Source: Arthrobacter sp. PAMC 25486
GTDB lineage: Bacteria; Actinomycetota; Actinomycetes; Actinomycetales; Micrococcaceae
Direction: 5' to 3'
Assembly (NCBI RefSeq): GCF_000785535.1
Contig: NZ_CP007595.1
Span: forward strand, 682,001 to 746,000
Length of the DNA: 64,000 nucleotides
The position numbers were made by a program, and so were the translations under genes. Shown here piece after piece: positions 7,890 to 17,512 of the stretch; the stretch's first letter is position 1; each line of letters begins with the position of its first letter. The notes beneath the pieces were generated by a model. The model did not search any database, was not told where the DNA came from, and was given only the letters and a program-made list of their open reading frames with translations.

Positions 7890-9315
7890 GGGGGTCCCCT
7901 TCCGTGATCCAGTGGGAGAGCAGGGCCCTGCTGATCTTCCCGCTTCCCGTCAGGGGCAGTACCACCAGCTCATAGTAGTGCGATGGCCGGTGGCTGGCGG
8001 GCAGCGCCGCCGCACTGTTCCGGAAGGCATCGGCATCGGTGGTACTGCCACCCTTGCCGGCGCTGTGGAACGCTGCCACCACCCGCTGGCCGCGTACCGG
8101 ATCAGGGATGGCCGTGACGATGATGTTCATTTCGTCGGGGGCGCCACGGCGGAGTGCCTGTTCCACCGCGTGCGGGTACACATTGGTGCCGGAGCAGAGG
8201 ATCATGTCGCTGGCACGGCCCACTACGTGCAGGATGCCTTGGGCGTCGATGTGGCCCTGGTCGTGGACAGTGTGCCAGCCGGTGCTGCCCAGCCGGGAAA
8301 AGGCCAGACCGTCGTCACCCCAGGCGTAGCCGCTGCAGAGGTAGGGGCTTTTGACGCAGATGCTGCCCAGTCCGCCGGTGGGAACTTCCCTTCCGTGAAC
8401 ATCGCGGACACTCAGCTGCACACCGGGAAAGGCGGGGCCCACGCCGTCGGACATGCCCTGGTTGGAGGCGGGCCCTGAGTCGGAGGCGGGAGCAGGGGTG
8501 GTCTCCGGCTCAAGGGTGGAGGCGGCAACGAAACCAAGCTCGGCGGCACCATAGTATTGCTGGATCGTGGCGTGCGGCGCCCACTGGCGGGCCAGCGCGA
8601 CGGTGCTGCTGCCCAGTGCGGAGCCTGCACACACAATGTGGGTCAGGCCGGTGGCGGTGTGACCGGTTTCCATGCCGCGGCGGGCCAGCAGCTCCAGGAC
8701 GGTCGGCACCAGCACCAGGCGGTTCACGTGACGCTGTGTCATGGCGGTCAGAGCTGCATCGGGGCTGAAATGCGGCAGGGCCACAAACGTGCCGCCCGCG
8801 TGGATTGACTCGCCCAGGGCGTAGAGGTTCATGCTCGCGGCGAGGGGCCCCGGTGCCAGCGTGACGGTGTTGGGGGTGAGACGGAAATACTCGCTGCTGC
8901 GGATAAACGATTCACGCCAGGATGCGGTGCTGCGGGTGAACGCCTTGGGGATCCCGCTCGTGCCCGAGGACAGGCCTAGCAGGAACGGCCGATCCGCGGC
9001 GTCGCCGTCCCAAACCTGTGCGGCGCCGCCGTCCCACTCCTGTGCGGCGCGGGCCAGGGCGCTACGCAACTCCGCCGGCCATCCGGCGTCGAGCACCATG
9101 GCCGTCTTGTGCTGGTGCAGGGCGGCACAGAACTGCGTGGCCAGCTGGGTGCTCGTGGGAACATCGATGATGGCGACTCGGGACGTTGCGGTGTTCCGCT
9201 GCGCAGATGCCGCGGCCAGCAGCCCGGCGAAGTCGATTCGTTGGGCGCCAATAATCACGGCGGGATGCTTCCCGCGGGCGGCGGCCCACTGCTGGAGCTG
9301 GTCGATGAAGGGCAT
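7870..9315 (-). CDS. AMP-forming acyl-CoA ligase (ANL superfamily)
   Basis: The protein is 481 aa and short for the class. The adenylate-binding loop is SSGTSG (116-121), followed by IPKAFTRS; the YYGAAELG motif, the DQGHID hinge region, GRASDMI and the C-terminal catalytic Lys in LTGSGKISR are all present, so it should activate a carboxylate to acyl-AMP and then acyl-CoA. The substrate is not evident. The N-terminal domain is reduced. It is co-transcribed with the thiolase and lies next to a biotin transporter, as do yhfT and yhfS next to yhfU in B. subtilis. A TAGGAT box 7 nt upstream suggests a leaderless message. Confidence 0.85.
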   Translation of the reverse strand: MPFIDQLQQWAAARGKHPAVIIGAQRIDFAGLLAAASAQRNTATSRVAIIDVPTSTQLATQFCAALHQHKTAMVLDAGWPAELRSALARAAQEWDGGAAQVWDGDAADRPFLLGLSSGTSGIPKAFTRSTASWRESFIRSSEYFRLTPNTVTLAPGPLAASMNLYALGESIHAGGTFVALPHFSPDAALTAMTQRHVNRLVLVPTVLELLARRGMETGHTATGLTHIVCAGSALGSSTVALARQWAPHATIQQYYGAAELGFVAASTLEPETTPAPASDSGPASNQGMSDGVGPAFPGVQLSVRDVHGREVPTGGLGSICVKSPYLCSGYAWGDDGLAFSRLGSTGWHTVHDQGHIDAQGILHVVGRASDMILCSGTNVYPHAVEQALRRGAPDEMNIIVTAIPDPVRGQRVVAAFHSAGKGGSTTDADAFRNSAAALPASHRPSHYYELVVLPLTGSGKISRALLSHWITEGDPRVQRRR

Positions 9316-9322
9316 TCATTTC

Positions 9323-9328
9323 ATCCTA
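9323..9328 (-). promoter_or_regulatory. -10 box of a probable leaderless promoter for the acyl-CoA ligase
   Basis: On the minus strand TAGGAT is followed by 7 nt and then the ATG at 9315. No Shine-Dalgarno precedes this start. Confidence 0.45.
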
Positions 9329-9394
9329 GAGGACCCCCGTGTTGCCGCCCAACACGCCCCTTGAAGTTTCCCACTGCTGGAATGTGGCAGCCGG

Positions 9395-9400
9395 TATTCT
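9395..9400 (+). promoter_or_regulatory. -10 box of a probable leaderless promoter for the metallopeptidase
   Basis: TATTCT lies 6 nt before the ATG at 9407. The intervening AAAGGC is too close to the start to act as a normal ribosome binding site. Confidence 0.45.
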
Positions 9401-9406
9401 AAAGGC

Positions 9407-10312
9407 ATGACTTTTAATGAGGGGGCGCGGCTGGATCCGTCGCAGGCAGAGGATCAGCGTGGCCGAGGAGGAATGGGCCGGGGCGGAAAGGTGGGCCTGG
9501 GGCTGGGCGGCGGCATTGTGGTGTTGATTGGCGCCTTGCTGGGCATCAACCCCGACCTGTTGTCGTCACTGGTGGGCGACACCGGCAACCAGCCTGCCAT
9601 TGAGCAGTCAGGTGGTTCGGCCATTGAGAGTTGCCTGACAGGTGCCGACGCCAACGAACGGCTGGACTGCCGCATCCTAGGCACCGCGAATTCGCTGAAC
9701 AGCTTCTGGCCCGGCTACCTCGACCAATACGGCGTGCAGTACTCGGTGCCCAAGACGGTGATCTTCACCGGCAGCGTCAGCACCGCCTGCGGACCGGCCT
9801 CGTCCGCCGTCGGGCCCTTCTATTGCCCGGGCGACAACAAGGCCTACTTTGACCCCGACTTCTTCTCCCAGTTGGAGACCCAATTTGGGTCCTCCGGCGG
9901 GCCACTCGCGCAGGAGTATGTGGTGGCCCATGAATTTGGCCACCACATACAGAATCTGACCGGAACCATCGGCAAGGCACAACAGGATCCCAGCGGCGCC
10001 CAGTCGGCCGCCGTCCGCACGGAGCTACAGGCTGACTGCTATGCAGGCATCTGGATGCGCTATGCCTCCTCGCAGCCGGCGCCCGGCAGCAACGAGCCGT
10101 TCCTGAAGGCGCTGGTGCAAAACGACCTCAACGATGCACTGTCCGCAGCGTCTTCGGTGGGTGACGACAGGATCCAGCAGGCAGCCACCGGCCGGACCAA
10201 TCCGGAATCCTGGAGCCATGGTTCCAGCGAGCAGCGGCAGCAGTGGCTCTACGCGGGGTACCAGAGCGCAGACCTGGCCGCCTGCGACACGTTCTCCGTC
10301 CCGACGGTGTAA
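9407..10312 (+). CDS. Neutral zinc metallopeptidase, YpfJ family
   Basis: The product is 301 aa. A Gly-rich cytoplasmic stretch precedes one TM segment (about 28-46), placing the rest outside the membrane. The zinc motif HEFGHH lies near residue 178, and the downstream ELQADCYAGIW segment supplies the third ligand, as in the predicted metalloprotease family of E. coli YpfJ. A Cys-containing segment near SVSTACGP may form disulfides. Biological substrates of this family are unknown. The gene looks monocistronic, with a leaderless-type promoter and a long hairpin downstream. Confidence 0.88.
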   Translation: MTFNEGARLDPSQAEDQRGRGGMGRGGKVGLGLGGGIVVLIGALLGINPDLLSSLVGDTGNQPAIEQSGGSAIESCLTGADANERLDCRILGTANSLNSFWPGYLDQYGVQYSVPKTVIFTGSVSTACGPASSAVGPFYCPGDNKAYFDPDFFSQLETQFGSSGGPLAQEYVVAHEFGHHIQNLTGTIGKAQQDPSGAQSAAVRTELQADCYAGIWMRYASSQPAPGSNEPFLKALVQNDLNDALSAASSVGDDRIQQAATGRTNPESWSHGSSEQRQQWLYAGYQSADLAACDTFSVPTV

Positions 10313-10326
10313 CCGTTAAAAACGAA

Positions 10327-10392
10327 CTGACCCGCAGAATACGGCGAAAACCACGTACAAATCGTGTATTTTCGTCGTCTTCTGCGGGTCAG
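10327..10392. terminator. Long imperfect palindrome between convergent genes
   Basis: Outer arms CTGACCCGCAGAA (10327-10339) and TTCTGCGGGTCAG (10380-10392) are perfectly complementary. Inner arms CGGCGAAAA and TTTTCGTCG add nine more pairs with one wobble. The 66-bp element sits between the convergent metallopeptidase and sufT genes and can serve both as a terminator. It could also be a copy of a dispersed palindromic repeat. Confidence 0.6.
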
Positions 10393-10436
10393 ATCCTCAA
10401 CGCTGACATCCTTTGAGGGGGTCCGGTCGGTTAGTG

Positions 10437-10787
10437 CTAGATGTTGAAGCCGAGGGCCCGCATCTGGTCGCGCCCGTCGTCTGTGATCCGGTCGGGACCC
10501 CACGGCGGCATCCACACCCAGTTGATGCGCCATTCGTCAACGATGGGGCTAAGTGAATTCTCCACTTGTTCCTCGATGACGTCCTGCAGTGGGCAGGCCG
10601 CTGTGGTCAGCGTCATGTCCAGCAGCAGGGCGCCGTCGTCCCCGTAACGCAGACCGTAGAGCAAACCCAGGTCGACAATATTGACGCCCAGTTCGGGGTC
10701 AATGACGTCCTTGAGAGCTTCCTCGACGTCCTCGAGATCGGTTTGGCCAGCCGCAATGGCTGGGCTTGATTCGCTGATGTCAGTCAT
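10437..10787 (-). CDS. sufT: SufT-type metal-sulfur cluster assembly factor (MIP18/DUF59)
   Basis: The 116-aa protein consists of a DUF59 domain with the hallmark DPELGVNIVDLGLLYGL and the conserved Cys in TTAACPL. SufT proteins help mature Fe-S proteins, particularly under high demand. It is the last gene of the sufRBD-Rieske-sufC cluster, 38 bp after sufC, with a GGAGGAAT ribosome binding site before its ATG. No sufS or sufU is found between sufC and sufT, unlike in mycobacteria. Confidence 0.9.
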   Translation of the reverse strand: MTDISESSPAIAAGQTDLEDVEEALKDVIDPELGVNIVDLGLLYGLRYGDDGALLLDMTLTTAACPLQDVIEEQVENSLSPIVDEWRINWVWMPPWGPDRITDDGRDQMRALGFNI

Positions 10788-10825
10788 GATTCCTCCGTTG
10801 ACTTACGGTGCAGTGACAAAGGCGC

Positions 10826-11593
<768 letters not shown>

Positions 11594-11635
11594 ACTCTTT
11601 TTTCTCCTAAAAAATTTGTGTGTGCGGCCGCAACG

Positions 11636-11992
11636 CTACTGCGTGCTGACGCCATTAAGAATGTTGGTGACGTCCACATAGACGTCGCTGCCATGAACGC
11701 TCAGGGCAAAGACGGGCACCGGCTCAAAAGCGGGCAAGGTCAGCGGTTGGCCTGTTGTCAGGTCGAACGAGCTGCCGTGCGCCCAGCATTCGATGGTGCC
11801 GTCCTCCACGTCGCCTTCGCTCAGGGAAATCTCTGCATGTGAGCAGGTGTCCCCAATGGCGTGCAGGTCTCCATAGGAGTCCCGCACAATGGCGATCGGG
11901 TAATCGTCAACCTCAACCAGCAAGGAAGCTTTCACCTGGACGTCGTCGGCTTGGCAGACGACGACGCCGACGGGCGTGGAGGAATCGCTCAC
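11636..11992 (-). CDS. Rieske-type [2Fe-2S] ferredoxin in the SUF operon
   Basis: The 118-aa protein is a stand-alone Rieske domain: CSHAEISL gives the first Cys-x-His pair and CWAHGSSFDL the second Cys-x2-His pair. Such proteins resemble the ferredoxin components of non-heme iron oxygenases. In actinobacterial SUF operons they lie between sufD and sufC, probably supplying electrons or acting as a cluster acceptor; that role is inferred from position. The start overlaps the sufD stop by four bases. Confidence 0.9.
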   Translation of the reverse strand: MSDSSTPVGVVVCQADDVQVKASLLVEVDDYPIAIVRDSYGDLHAIGDTCSHAEISLSEGDVEDGTIECWAHGSSFDLTTGQPLTLPAFEPVPVFALSVHGSDVYVDVTNILNGVSTQ

Positions 11993-13302
11993 TGGGGGGT
12001 CGCCGCCAATTCGCGTTCCACGGATTCGCGCAGGCGCTCCTCGAGGGCAGGGACCCGGATGCTCTGGATGACTTCATTCAGGAAGCCGCGAACCACCAGG
12101 CGGCGGGCAACGCTTTCCTCAATGCCGCGGGCCTGCAGGTAGAACAGCTGCTCGTCATCAAAACGGCCGGTGGTGCTGGCGTGGCCGGCACCCTCGATCA
12201 GGCCTGTCTCAATTTCCAGGTTCGGCACCGAGTCGGCGCGTGCACCCTGGGTCAGGATCAGGTTGCGGTTCAGCTCGTAGGTGTCTGTCGATTCGGCCTG
12301 CTTGCGAATGAGCACATCACCAATCCACACAGCGTGGGCCGCCTCGCCCTGCAACGCACCCTTGTAGGTGACGCGGGACTTGCAGTTCCTCGTGGAGTGG
12401 TCCACGAACAAGCGGTGCTCCAGGTGCTGACCGGCATCTGCAAAGTACAGGCCGTTCATTTCCACGTCGCCACCGGTGCCGGTGAAGCGGGCGGACGGCG
12501 TGGTGCGCAGCAGGTTGCCACCCAGGTTGACGACGACGTGCTTAACTTTCGCGTCGCGGCCTACCGTCAGGTGCTGGGCACTGGCGTGCACAGTGTCATC
12601 GTTCCAGTCCTGAATGCTGACAACCGTGAGGTTGGCGCCATCCTCGACAAGGATCTCAACGTTTTCCGACAGGACGGCGCTGCCGCGGTGGTCAAGGACC
12701 ACGACACCCGTTGCGAACTTCTTCGCGTGCACCACAATGTGTGATGCGGCAGGCGTGTTGCCCTGGCCCGTGATGGTCAGCGTGGTGAGGTTCTCGGCCG
12801 TGCCGGCAAACTCTGCCGGCAGCGTCACAACGGTGGCTTCGGCGAAGTTCTCCCACGCGGCAGCCGCCACGCGGTCCTCGGGGATGCCTGCGGAGCCGAT
12901 GCGAGCATCGTCCCGGCCCACAGTCTCAACACTCACGCCGTCGGGCTTGGAAACCTCAACGACGGGGGCGGGGCCATTGAGTTCCTGGCCCTTGATGCCT
13001 ACCCGGTCAAGGCCGCGCAGGCGCTTGAGCGGGGTGAAGCGCCAGTCTTCTTCACGGCCGGTGATGGCCGGGAAGTCAGCAAGCTTGTAGGAGGTCAAAC
13101 GGCCTGCACGTGAGCTGTCGGGGACGCCAACGCCGCCGCCGTGGCTGTCACCATGGCTGTGCGCCTTGGCCGAACCGCCGGCAAGCGGGCCCGTCTCGGG
13201 GTTGATTTCGGAGAGGCTTTCGCCTTCCTCAGTCATGCCCTTGATGAAGCCCTGTGTCCAAACGTTTGCATCTGTTTCGTGTTCTTGCGTGAGCTCGGTC
13301 AT
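11989..13302 (-). CDS. sufD: SufD, SufBCD scaffold subunit
   Basis: The protein is 437 aa. An N-terminal variable segment with a His/Gly-rich patch (about residues 48-58) precedes the SufB/D beta-helix core and the C-terminal ATPase-contact region around GFLNEVIQSIRVP. SufD pairs with SufB and SufC to build Fe-S clusters and helps acquire iron. It starts directly after the sufB stop (no gap) and overlaps the Rieske gene by four bases. Confidence 0.93.
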   Translation of the reverse strand: MTELTQEHETDANVWTQGFIKGMTEEGESLSEINPETGPLAGGSAKAHSHGDSHGGGVGVPDSSRAGRLTSYKLADFPAITGREEDWRFTPLKRLRGLDRVGIKGQELNGPAPVVEVSKPDGVSVETVGRDDARIGSAGIPEDRVAAAAWENFAEATVVTLPAEFAGTAENLTTLTITGQGNTPAASHIVVHAKKFATGVVVLDHRGSAVLSENVEILVEDGANLTVVSIQDWNDDTVHASAQHLTVGRDAKVKHVVVNLGGNLLRTTPSARFTGTGGDVEMNGLYFADAGQHLEHRLFVDHSTRNCKSRVTYKGALQGEAAHAVWIGDVLIRKQAESTDTYELNRNLILTQGARADSVPNLEIETGLIEGAGHASTTGRFDDEQLFYLQARGIEESVARRLVVRGFLNEVIQSIRVPALEERLRESVERELAATPQ

Positions 13303-14778
13303 TTAGCCGACGGCCCCTTCCATCTGCAGTTCAATCAAGCGGTTCAGTTCAAGTGCGTACTCCATGGGCAGTTCCTTGGCGATCGGCTCAATGAAGCCGC
13401 GCACAATCATGGCCATGGCCTCGTCCTCGGGCATGCCGCGGGACTGCAGGTAGAACAGCTGCTCTTCGCTGACCCGTGAGACGGTTGCCTCGTGGCCCAT
13501 GGAGACGTCGTCTTCACGAACATCAACGTAGGGGTAGGTGTCCGAGCGGGAGAAGTTGTCAACCAGCAGCGCGTCACAGCGGACGGTGTTCGCGGAGTTG
13601 TGTGCGCCTTCACGGATCTGGACCAGGCCGCGGTAGGCGGATCGGCCGCCGCCGCGGGCCACGGACTTGGAGATGATGGAAGACTGCGTGTTGGGCGCAA
13701 TGTGGACCATCTTCGAGCCCGTGTCCTGGTGCTGGCCTTCACCGGCAAACGCCACCGACAGGGTCTCACCCTTGGCGTGCTCGCCGACCAGGTAAACGGC
13801 CGGGTACTTCATGGTGACCTTGGAGCCGATGTTGCCGTCGACCCATTCCATGGTGGCGCCTTCGTGGGCGATGGCGCGCTTGGTCACCAGGTTGTAAACG
13901 TTGTTGGACCAGTTCTGGATGGTGGTGTAGCGAACGCGGGCGTTCTTCTTCACAACAATCTCAACGACGGCGGAGTGCAGCGAGTCCGAGGTGTAGATCG
14001 GGGCCGTGCAACCTTCGATGTAGTGCACGTAGCTGTCTTCATCGGCGATGATGAGCGTGCGCTCAAACTGGCCCATGTTTTCGGTGTTGATGCGGAAGTA
14101 CGCCTGCAGCGGGATCTCGACGTGGACACCCTTGGGGACGTACACGAAGGAGCCGCCGGACCAGACTGCTGTATTCAGCGAGGCGAACTTGTTGTCGCCC
14201 ACCGGGATCATGGTGCCGAAGTATTCCTGGAAGATTTCCGGGTATTCCCGCAGTGCGGTGTCGGTGTCGGTGAAAATGACACCTTGTGCCTCGAGGTCCT
14301 CGCGGATCTGGTGGTACACAACCTCTGATTCGTACTGGGCCGTGACACCGCCAACCAGGCGGTTGCGCTCAGCTTCCGGGATGCCAAGCTTCTCATAGGT
14401 GTTGCGGATGTCTTCCGGCAGCTCTTCCCAGGTGGTTGCCTGCTTCTCGGTGGAGCGGACAAAGTACTTGATGTTGTCGAAGTCAATGCCGGAGAGGTCC
14501 GCACCCCAGGTGGGCATGGGCTTGCGGTCGAAGTACTTCAGGCCCTTCAGTCGCATGTCCAGCATCCACTGGGGCTCGTTCTTCTTTGCGGAGATGTCGC
14601 GGACAACCTCTTCGCTCAGGCCGCGGCGTGCGTTGTCGCTGGCCGCGTTGGAGTCGGACCAGCCGAACGCGTAGTTGCCCAGCCCCTCCAGCTCAGGGTT
14701 TCTTTCGAGGATGTCGTGGTTGGTGGCGTCGAGCACCACACCGTTGGCGCCTACATCCTGCGCTAATTGATCCGTCAT
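13303..14778 (-). CDS. sufB: SufB, SufBCD scaffold subunit
   Basis: From ATG 14778 the product is 491 aa and begins [10 protein letters not shown]. This start has AAAGG upstream and overlaps the sufR stop by one base (TGATG); longer in-frame extensions upstream lie over sufR and are rejected. The SufB core is highly conserved, including the [18 protein letters not shown] region and the C-terminal [19 protein letters not shown] segment. SufB receives sulfur and nucleates the cluster in the scaffold. Confidence 0.95.
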   Translation of the reverse strand: MTDQLAQDVGANGVVLDATNHDILERNPELEGLGNYAFGWSDSNAASDNARRGLSEEVVRDISAKKNEPQWMLDMRLKGLKYFDRKPMPTWGADLSGIDFDNIKYFVRSTEKQATTWEELPEDIRNTYEKLGIPEAERNRLVGGVTAQYESEVVYHQIREDLEAQGVIFTDTDTALREYPEIFQEYFGTMIPVGDNKFASLNTAVWSGGSFVYVPKGVHVEIPLQAYFRINTENMGQFERTLIIADEDSYVHYIEGCTAPIYTSDSLHSAVVEIVVKKNARVRYTTIQNWSNNVYNLVTKRAIAHEGATMEWVDGNIGSKVTMKYPAVYLVGEHAKGETLSVAFAGEGQHQDTGSKMVHIAPNTQSSIISKSVARGGGRSAYRGLVQIREGAHNSANTVRCDALLVDNFSRSDTYPYVDVREDDVSMGHEATVSRVSEEQLFYLQSRGMPEDEAMAMIVRGFIEPIAKELPMEYALELNRLIELQMEGAVG

Positions 14779-15551
14779 CACGGCCTTTCTTGCTGATGGT
14801 TGGAATTCGGTTTCGACGGGCCTTGCGGGCCCGGTGACTTGGGGGTGCGCTTGCTGACCACGGCACGTCCGGTGGGAACGTGTGTGGTGCACACATGCCC
14901 GCCGGACGCCATGGTGGAGAGCCTGCGCACGTCGACGCCGATGAGCCGGGAGAAAACCTCGGTCTCGGCATCGCAAAATTCGGGGAAGGAGGACGCCAAT
15001 TCCTGGATGGGGCAGTGGCCCTGGCACAGCTGTTCGGCAGCCATGGCGGTTCCGGCGTTAAGTGAATTGGAGGTGGCGACAAAACGGTCGGCGTTCAGCG
15101 CCGCGGCAAGTGCCTTCGACCTGGCGGCAACATCCGTTCCGGCGGCGTCCACCATCGGCTGGTACTTGGCCTCCATTTTGGCGAAGCGGCGTTCTGCAAA
15201 GTCAATGACGCCCTCCTGACCCAGCACGGCGGCGATGTCAGCCAGGGCCAGCCGGGCGATTTCCAGGTAGTCGTCGCCAATTTCGGTTTGCCCGCGCCGG
15301 GAGACAACATAGCGCCGCGCCGGGCGGCCTGCCCCACTTTTGGCGTTGCTGATGAGTTTGACCTCGATCAGGCCCTCACGGGTCAGTGTGTCCAAGTGTC
15401 GGCGCACCGCGGCGGGGGTTAACCCGAGCAGCGAACCAAGCTGGGCGGCACTGACGGGGCCGTGCTCAAGCACGGCCGTCATGACACGGTCCCGGGTTCG
15501 TTCGTCAGGATCAATGGCGGCGGGTACCGCGGGGGCAACAGGCTGACTCAT
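14778..15551 (-). CDS. sufR: SufR-type Fe-S-sensing transcriptional regulator
   Basis: From ATG 15551 the protein is 257 aa, with GGAGG six bases upstream. A winged-helix DNA-binding domain occupies about residues 20-85 ([20 protein letters not shown] is the helix-turn-helix). The C-terminal half carries Cys176, Cys180, Cys193 and Cys221 in the pattern expected for an Fe-S cluster ligand set. SufR represses the suf operon when clusters are abundant. It is the first gene of the operon, so it is probably autoregulated from the AT-rich stretch at about 15568-15612. I did not identify a defined operator. Confidence 0.9.
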   Translation of the reverse strand: MSQPVAPAVPAAIDPDERTRDRVMTAVLEHGPVSAAQLGSLLGLTPAAVRRHLDTLTREGLIEVKLISNAKSGAGRPARRYVVSRRGQTEIGDDYLEIARLALADIAAVLGQEGVIDFAERRFAKMEAKYQPMVDAAGTDVAARSKALAAALNADRFVATSNSLNAGTAMAAEQLCQGHCPIQELASSFPEFCDAETEVFSRLIGVDVRRLSTMASGGHVCTTHVPTGRAVVSKRTPKSPGPQGPSKPNSNHQQERP

Positions 15552-15691
15552 TAACACCTCCACGCAGTTGAAATAACATGCAACATTAGACAACACAAGT
15601 ATGCCGTAATTACTGCCACCATGCCACTAAGGTGAGCCTACCCACGTGGCCCGGAGGTCCACCTCCCGGCAAACCGCCCATCTACGTCGCG

Positions 15692-15697
15692 TAGAAT
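15692..15697 (+). promoter_or_regulatory. -10 box of a probable leaderless promoter for the ABC-ctaA operon
   Basis: TAGAAT lies 6 nt before the GTG at 15704, with no Shine-Dalgarno between. It faces away from the sufR promoter in a 152-bp divergent gap. Confidence 0.5.
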
Positions 15698-15703
15698 GGC
15701 CGC

Positions 15704-16732
15704 GTGACAAACACAATCTCCCCTGCCCTGGAAATTTCCGGGCTCATCAAGGACGTGGGGCCCCTGCCGTCATTGGACGGCCGCATGAAGCGCATTGTTT
15801 CCAATATTAGTCTGAGTGCCCATTTTGGCGCAGTCACCGCACTGCTGGGCGCCAACGGCGCCGGAAAGACCACCACGATCGAGTGCGCACAGGGCCTGCA
15901 GACCCGCACCGGCGGCACCATTTCACTGCTCGGGCAGGACCCGGAACACGGCGATGCGGCCCTGCGGGCCCGTGTGGGCGTCATGTTGCAGGACGGCGGA
16001 CTGCCGCCCGCCGCGCGACCCATCGCCCTATTGCGCCATGTTGCGGGCCTCTACTCCAACCCGCTCAGCGTGGACACCCTGGTGGAGCGGCTGGGCATCG
16101 GCGAATTCTCCGACACCACCATCCGCCGGCTCTCCGGCGGACAAAAGCAGCGGGTGGCCCTGGCCGCCAGCATTCTGGGCAATCCCGAGGTGCTGTTCCT
16201 GGACGAGCCCAGTGCAGGCCTGGACCCGCAGTCGCGCCTCATGGTCTTTGAACTAATCCGGGAACTGCGCGACGCCGGCAAGGCCATCATCCTCACAACC
16301 CACCTGCTCGACGATGCACAGCGCCTCGCCGACTACGTATACATCGTGGACAAAGGGGCAACGGTGGCCCAGGGCACCGTCCCGGAGCTTCTGGAACAGT
16401 CAACGGCCGCCCTGAAACAACGGGAAATGACGTTCGAAACAGCCCCGAACCTTGACCTGGCACCGCTGCTGCGCCCAGGCTTGGACTGCGCCGAAACCAG
16501 GCCGGGCTTCTACCGACTCAGGGGCAACCTTGAGCCGGGAGACCTGGAGCGGTTCGGCGCCTGGTGCGCACAGCGCCAGCTCATGCCCACCTCATTGCAC
16601 CTGGCATCCCAATCCCTGGAGGACGTCTTCCTGGCGATCTCCCAGGAAGGTGCCGGGGACGCCGACGGCGGGAACACGCCGTCGTCCATCAACGACAGGG
16701 AAGCAAACCGGAAGGCCATGGGTATTTCATGA
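15704..16732 (+). CDS. ABC transporter ATP-binding protein beside ctaA
   Basis: The 342-aa protein is a single ABC domain with a C-terminal extension of about 100 residues, as in DrrA-like ABC-2 exporters. Walker A GANGAGKTTT, LSGGQKQR, Walker B VLFLDEPSAGLD and TTHLLDDA are intact. It overlaps the permease gene by four bases. The same ATPase-permease-ctaA grouping next to suf is seen in Mycobacterium tuberculosis (Rv1458c-Rv1456c), which points to a conserved but unproven link with respiration or heme metabolism. The substrate is unknown. Confidence 0.88.
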   Translation: MTNTISPALEISGLIKDVGPLPSLDGRMKRIVSNISLSAHFGAVTALLGANGAGKTTTIECAQGLQTRTGGTISLLGQDPEHGDAALRARVGVMLQDGGLPPAARPIALLRHVAGLYSNPLSVDTLVERLGIGEFSDTTIRRLSGGQKQRVALAASILGNPEVLFLDEPSAGLDPQSRLMVFELIRELRDAGKAIILTTHLLDDAQRLADYVYIVDKGATVAQGTVPELLEQSTAALKQREMTFETAPNLDLAPLLRPGLDCAETRPGFYRLRGNLEPGDLERFGAWCAQRQLMPTSLHLASQSLEDVFLAISQEGAGDADGGNTPSSINDREANRKAMGIS

Positions 16733-17499
16733 GCACGCTCTTTGATACGGCCCCGACGGGGCGTCCGGCCACACTGGCCCGGCGGATTCTGGCGCAGGGC
16801 AAGTATGAGGCGGCCACGATGCTGCGCAACGGCGAACAACTGGTGCTCATGGTCGTCATGCCACTGCTGGGACTCGTGGCGCTTGTGGCCACTCCCCTGC
16901 TGGACGGCATGGGCCCGTCGCGGGTCGCCATGGCAGCGCCGGGAATTCTCGCGTTATGCGCGCTCTCAACGGCGTTCACCGGGCAGGGCATTGCCACCGG
17001 ATTTGACCGGCGCTACGGGGTGCTGCGTTTCCTGTCGACGACGCCGCTGGGCAAGGGCGGGCTGATCGCCGGCAAGGTCATTGCCGTGCTGGTTGCCCTG
17101 TCGCTGCAGGTGGTGCTGATCTCCACAGTTGCCGCGTTCATGGGCTGGCGTCCGCCGCTGGCAGGTGTGCTGTTGGGCATCCCGCTGCTGATCCTGGGTG
17201 CCGGCGCGTTCACGGCCCTCGGCTTGCTGATCGCCGGCACCGTCCGGCCCGAGGCCACCCTGGCCATCACCAACCTGGGCTGGATCTTGTTTGCAGCCGT
17301 GGGCGGGATCGTGCTTCCGGTGGGCAAATTCTCCGGCACGCTCGACGGCATTGTGCAGTGGCTGCCCTCCGGCGCGTTGGGAAACCTGATGCGTGCGGCA
17401 CTCATTGACGCCCGCCTGGATGTCTGGAGTCTTCTAATTTTGCTGGCGTGGGGCCTGGTTGCCTCCGTCGCAGCACTCAAGTGGTTCAAATGGAATTGA
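16729..17499 (+). CDS. ABC-2 type transporter permease
   Basis: From ATG 16729 (ATGA overlap with the ATPase gene) the product is 256 aa with six hydrophobic segments and the ABC-2 permease layout; the FDRRYGVLRFLSTTPLGKG loop resembles the coupling region of this family. It forms an exporter with the preceding ATPase. In actinobacteria this pair is conserved next to ctaA. Longer in-frame extensions overlap the ATPase gene and lack a ribosome binding site. Confidence 0.85.
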   Translation: MSTLFDTAPTGRPATLARRILAQGKYEAATMLRNGEQLVLMVVMPLLGLVALVATPLLDGMGPSRVAMAAPGILALCALSTAFTGQGIATGFDRRYGVLRFLSTTPLGKGGLIAGKVIAVLVALSLQVVLISTVAAFMGWRPPLAGVLLGIPLLILGAGAFTALGLLIAGTVRPEATLAITNLGWILFAAVGGIVLPVGKFSGTLDGIVQWLPSGALGNLMRAALIDARLDVWSLLILLAWGLVASVAALKWFKWN

Positions 17500-17512
17500 A
17501 AGGCGTCACAGC

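Noticed and set aside
13303..15027. Longer sufB starting upstream of 14778
   Set aside because: The extension overlaps sufR completely and lacks a ribosome binding site; ATG 14778 has AAAGG and the family's N-terminus.
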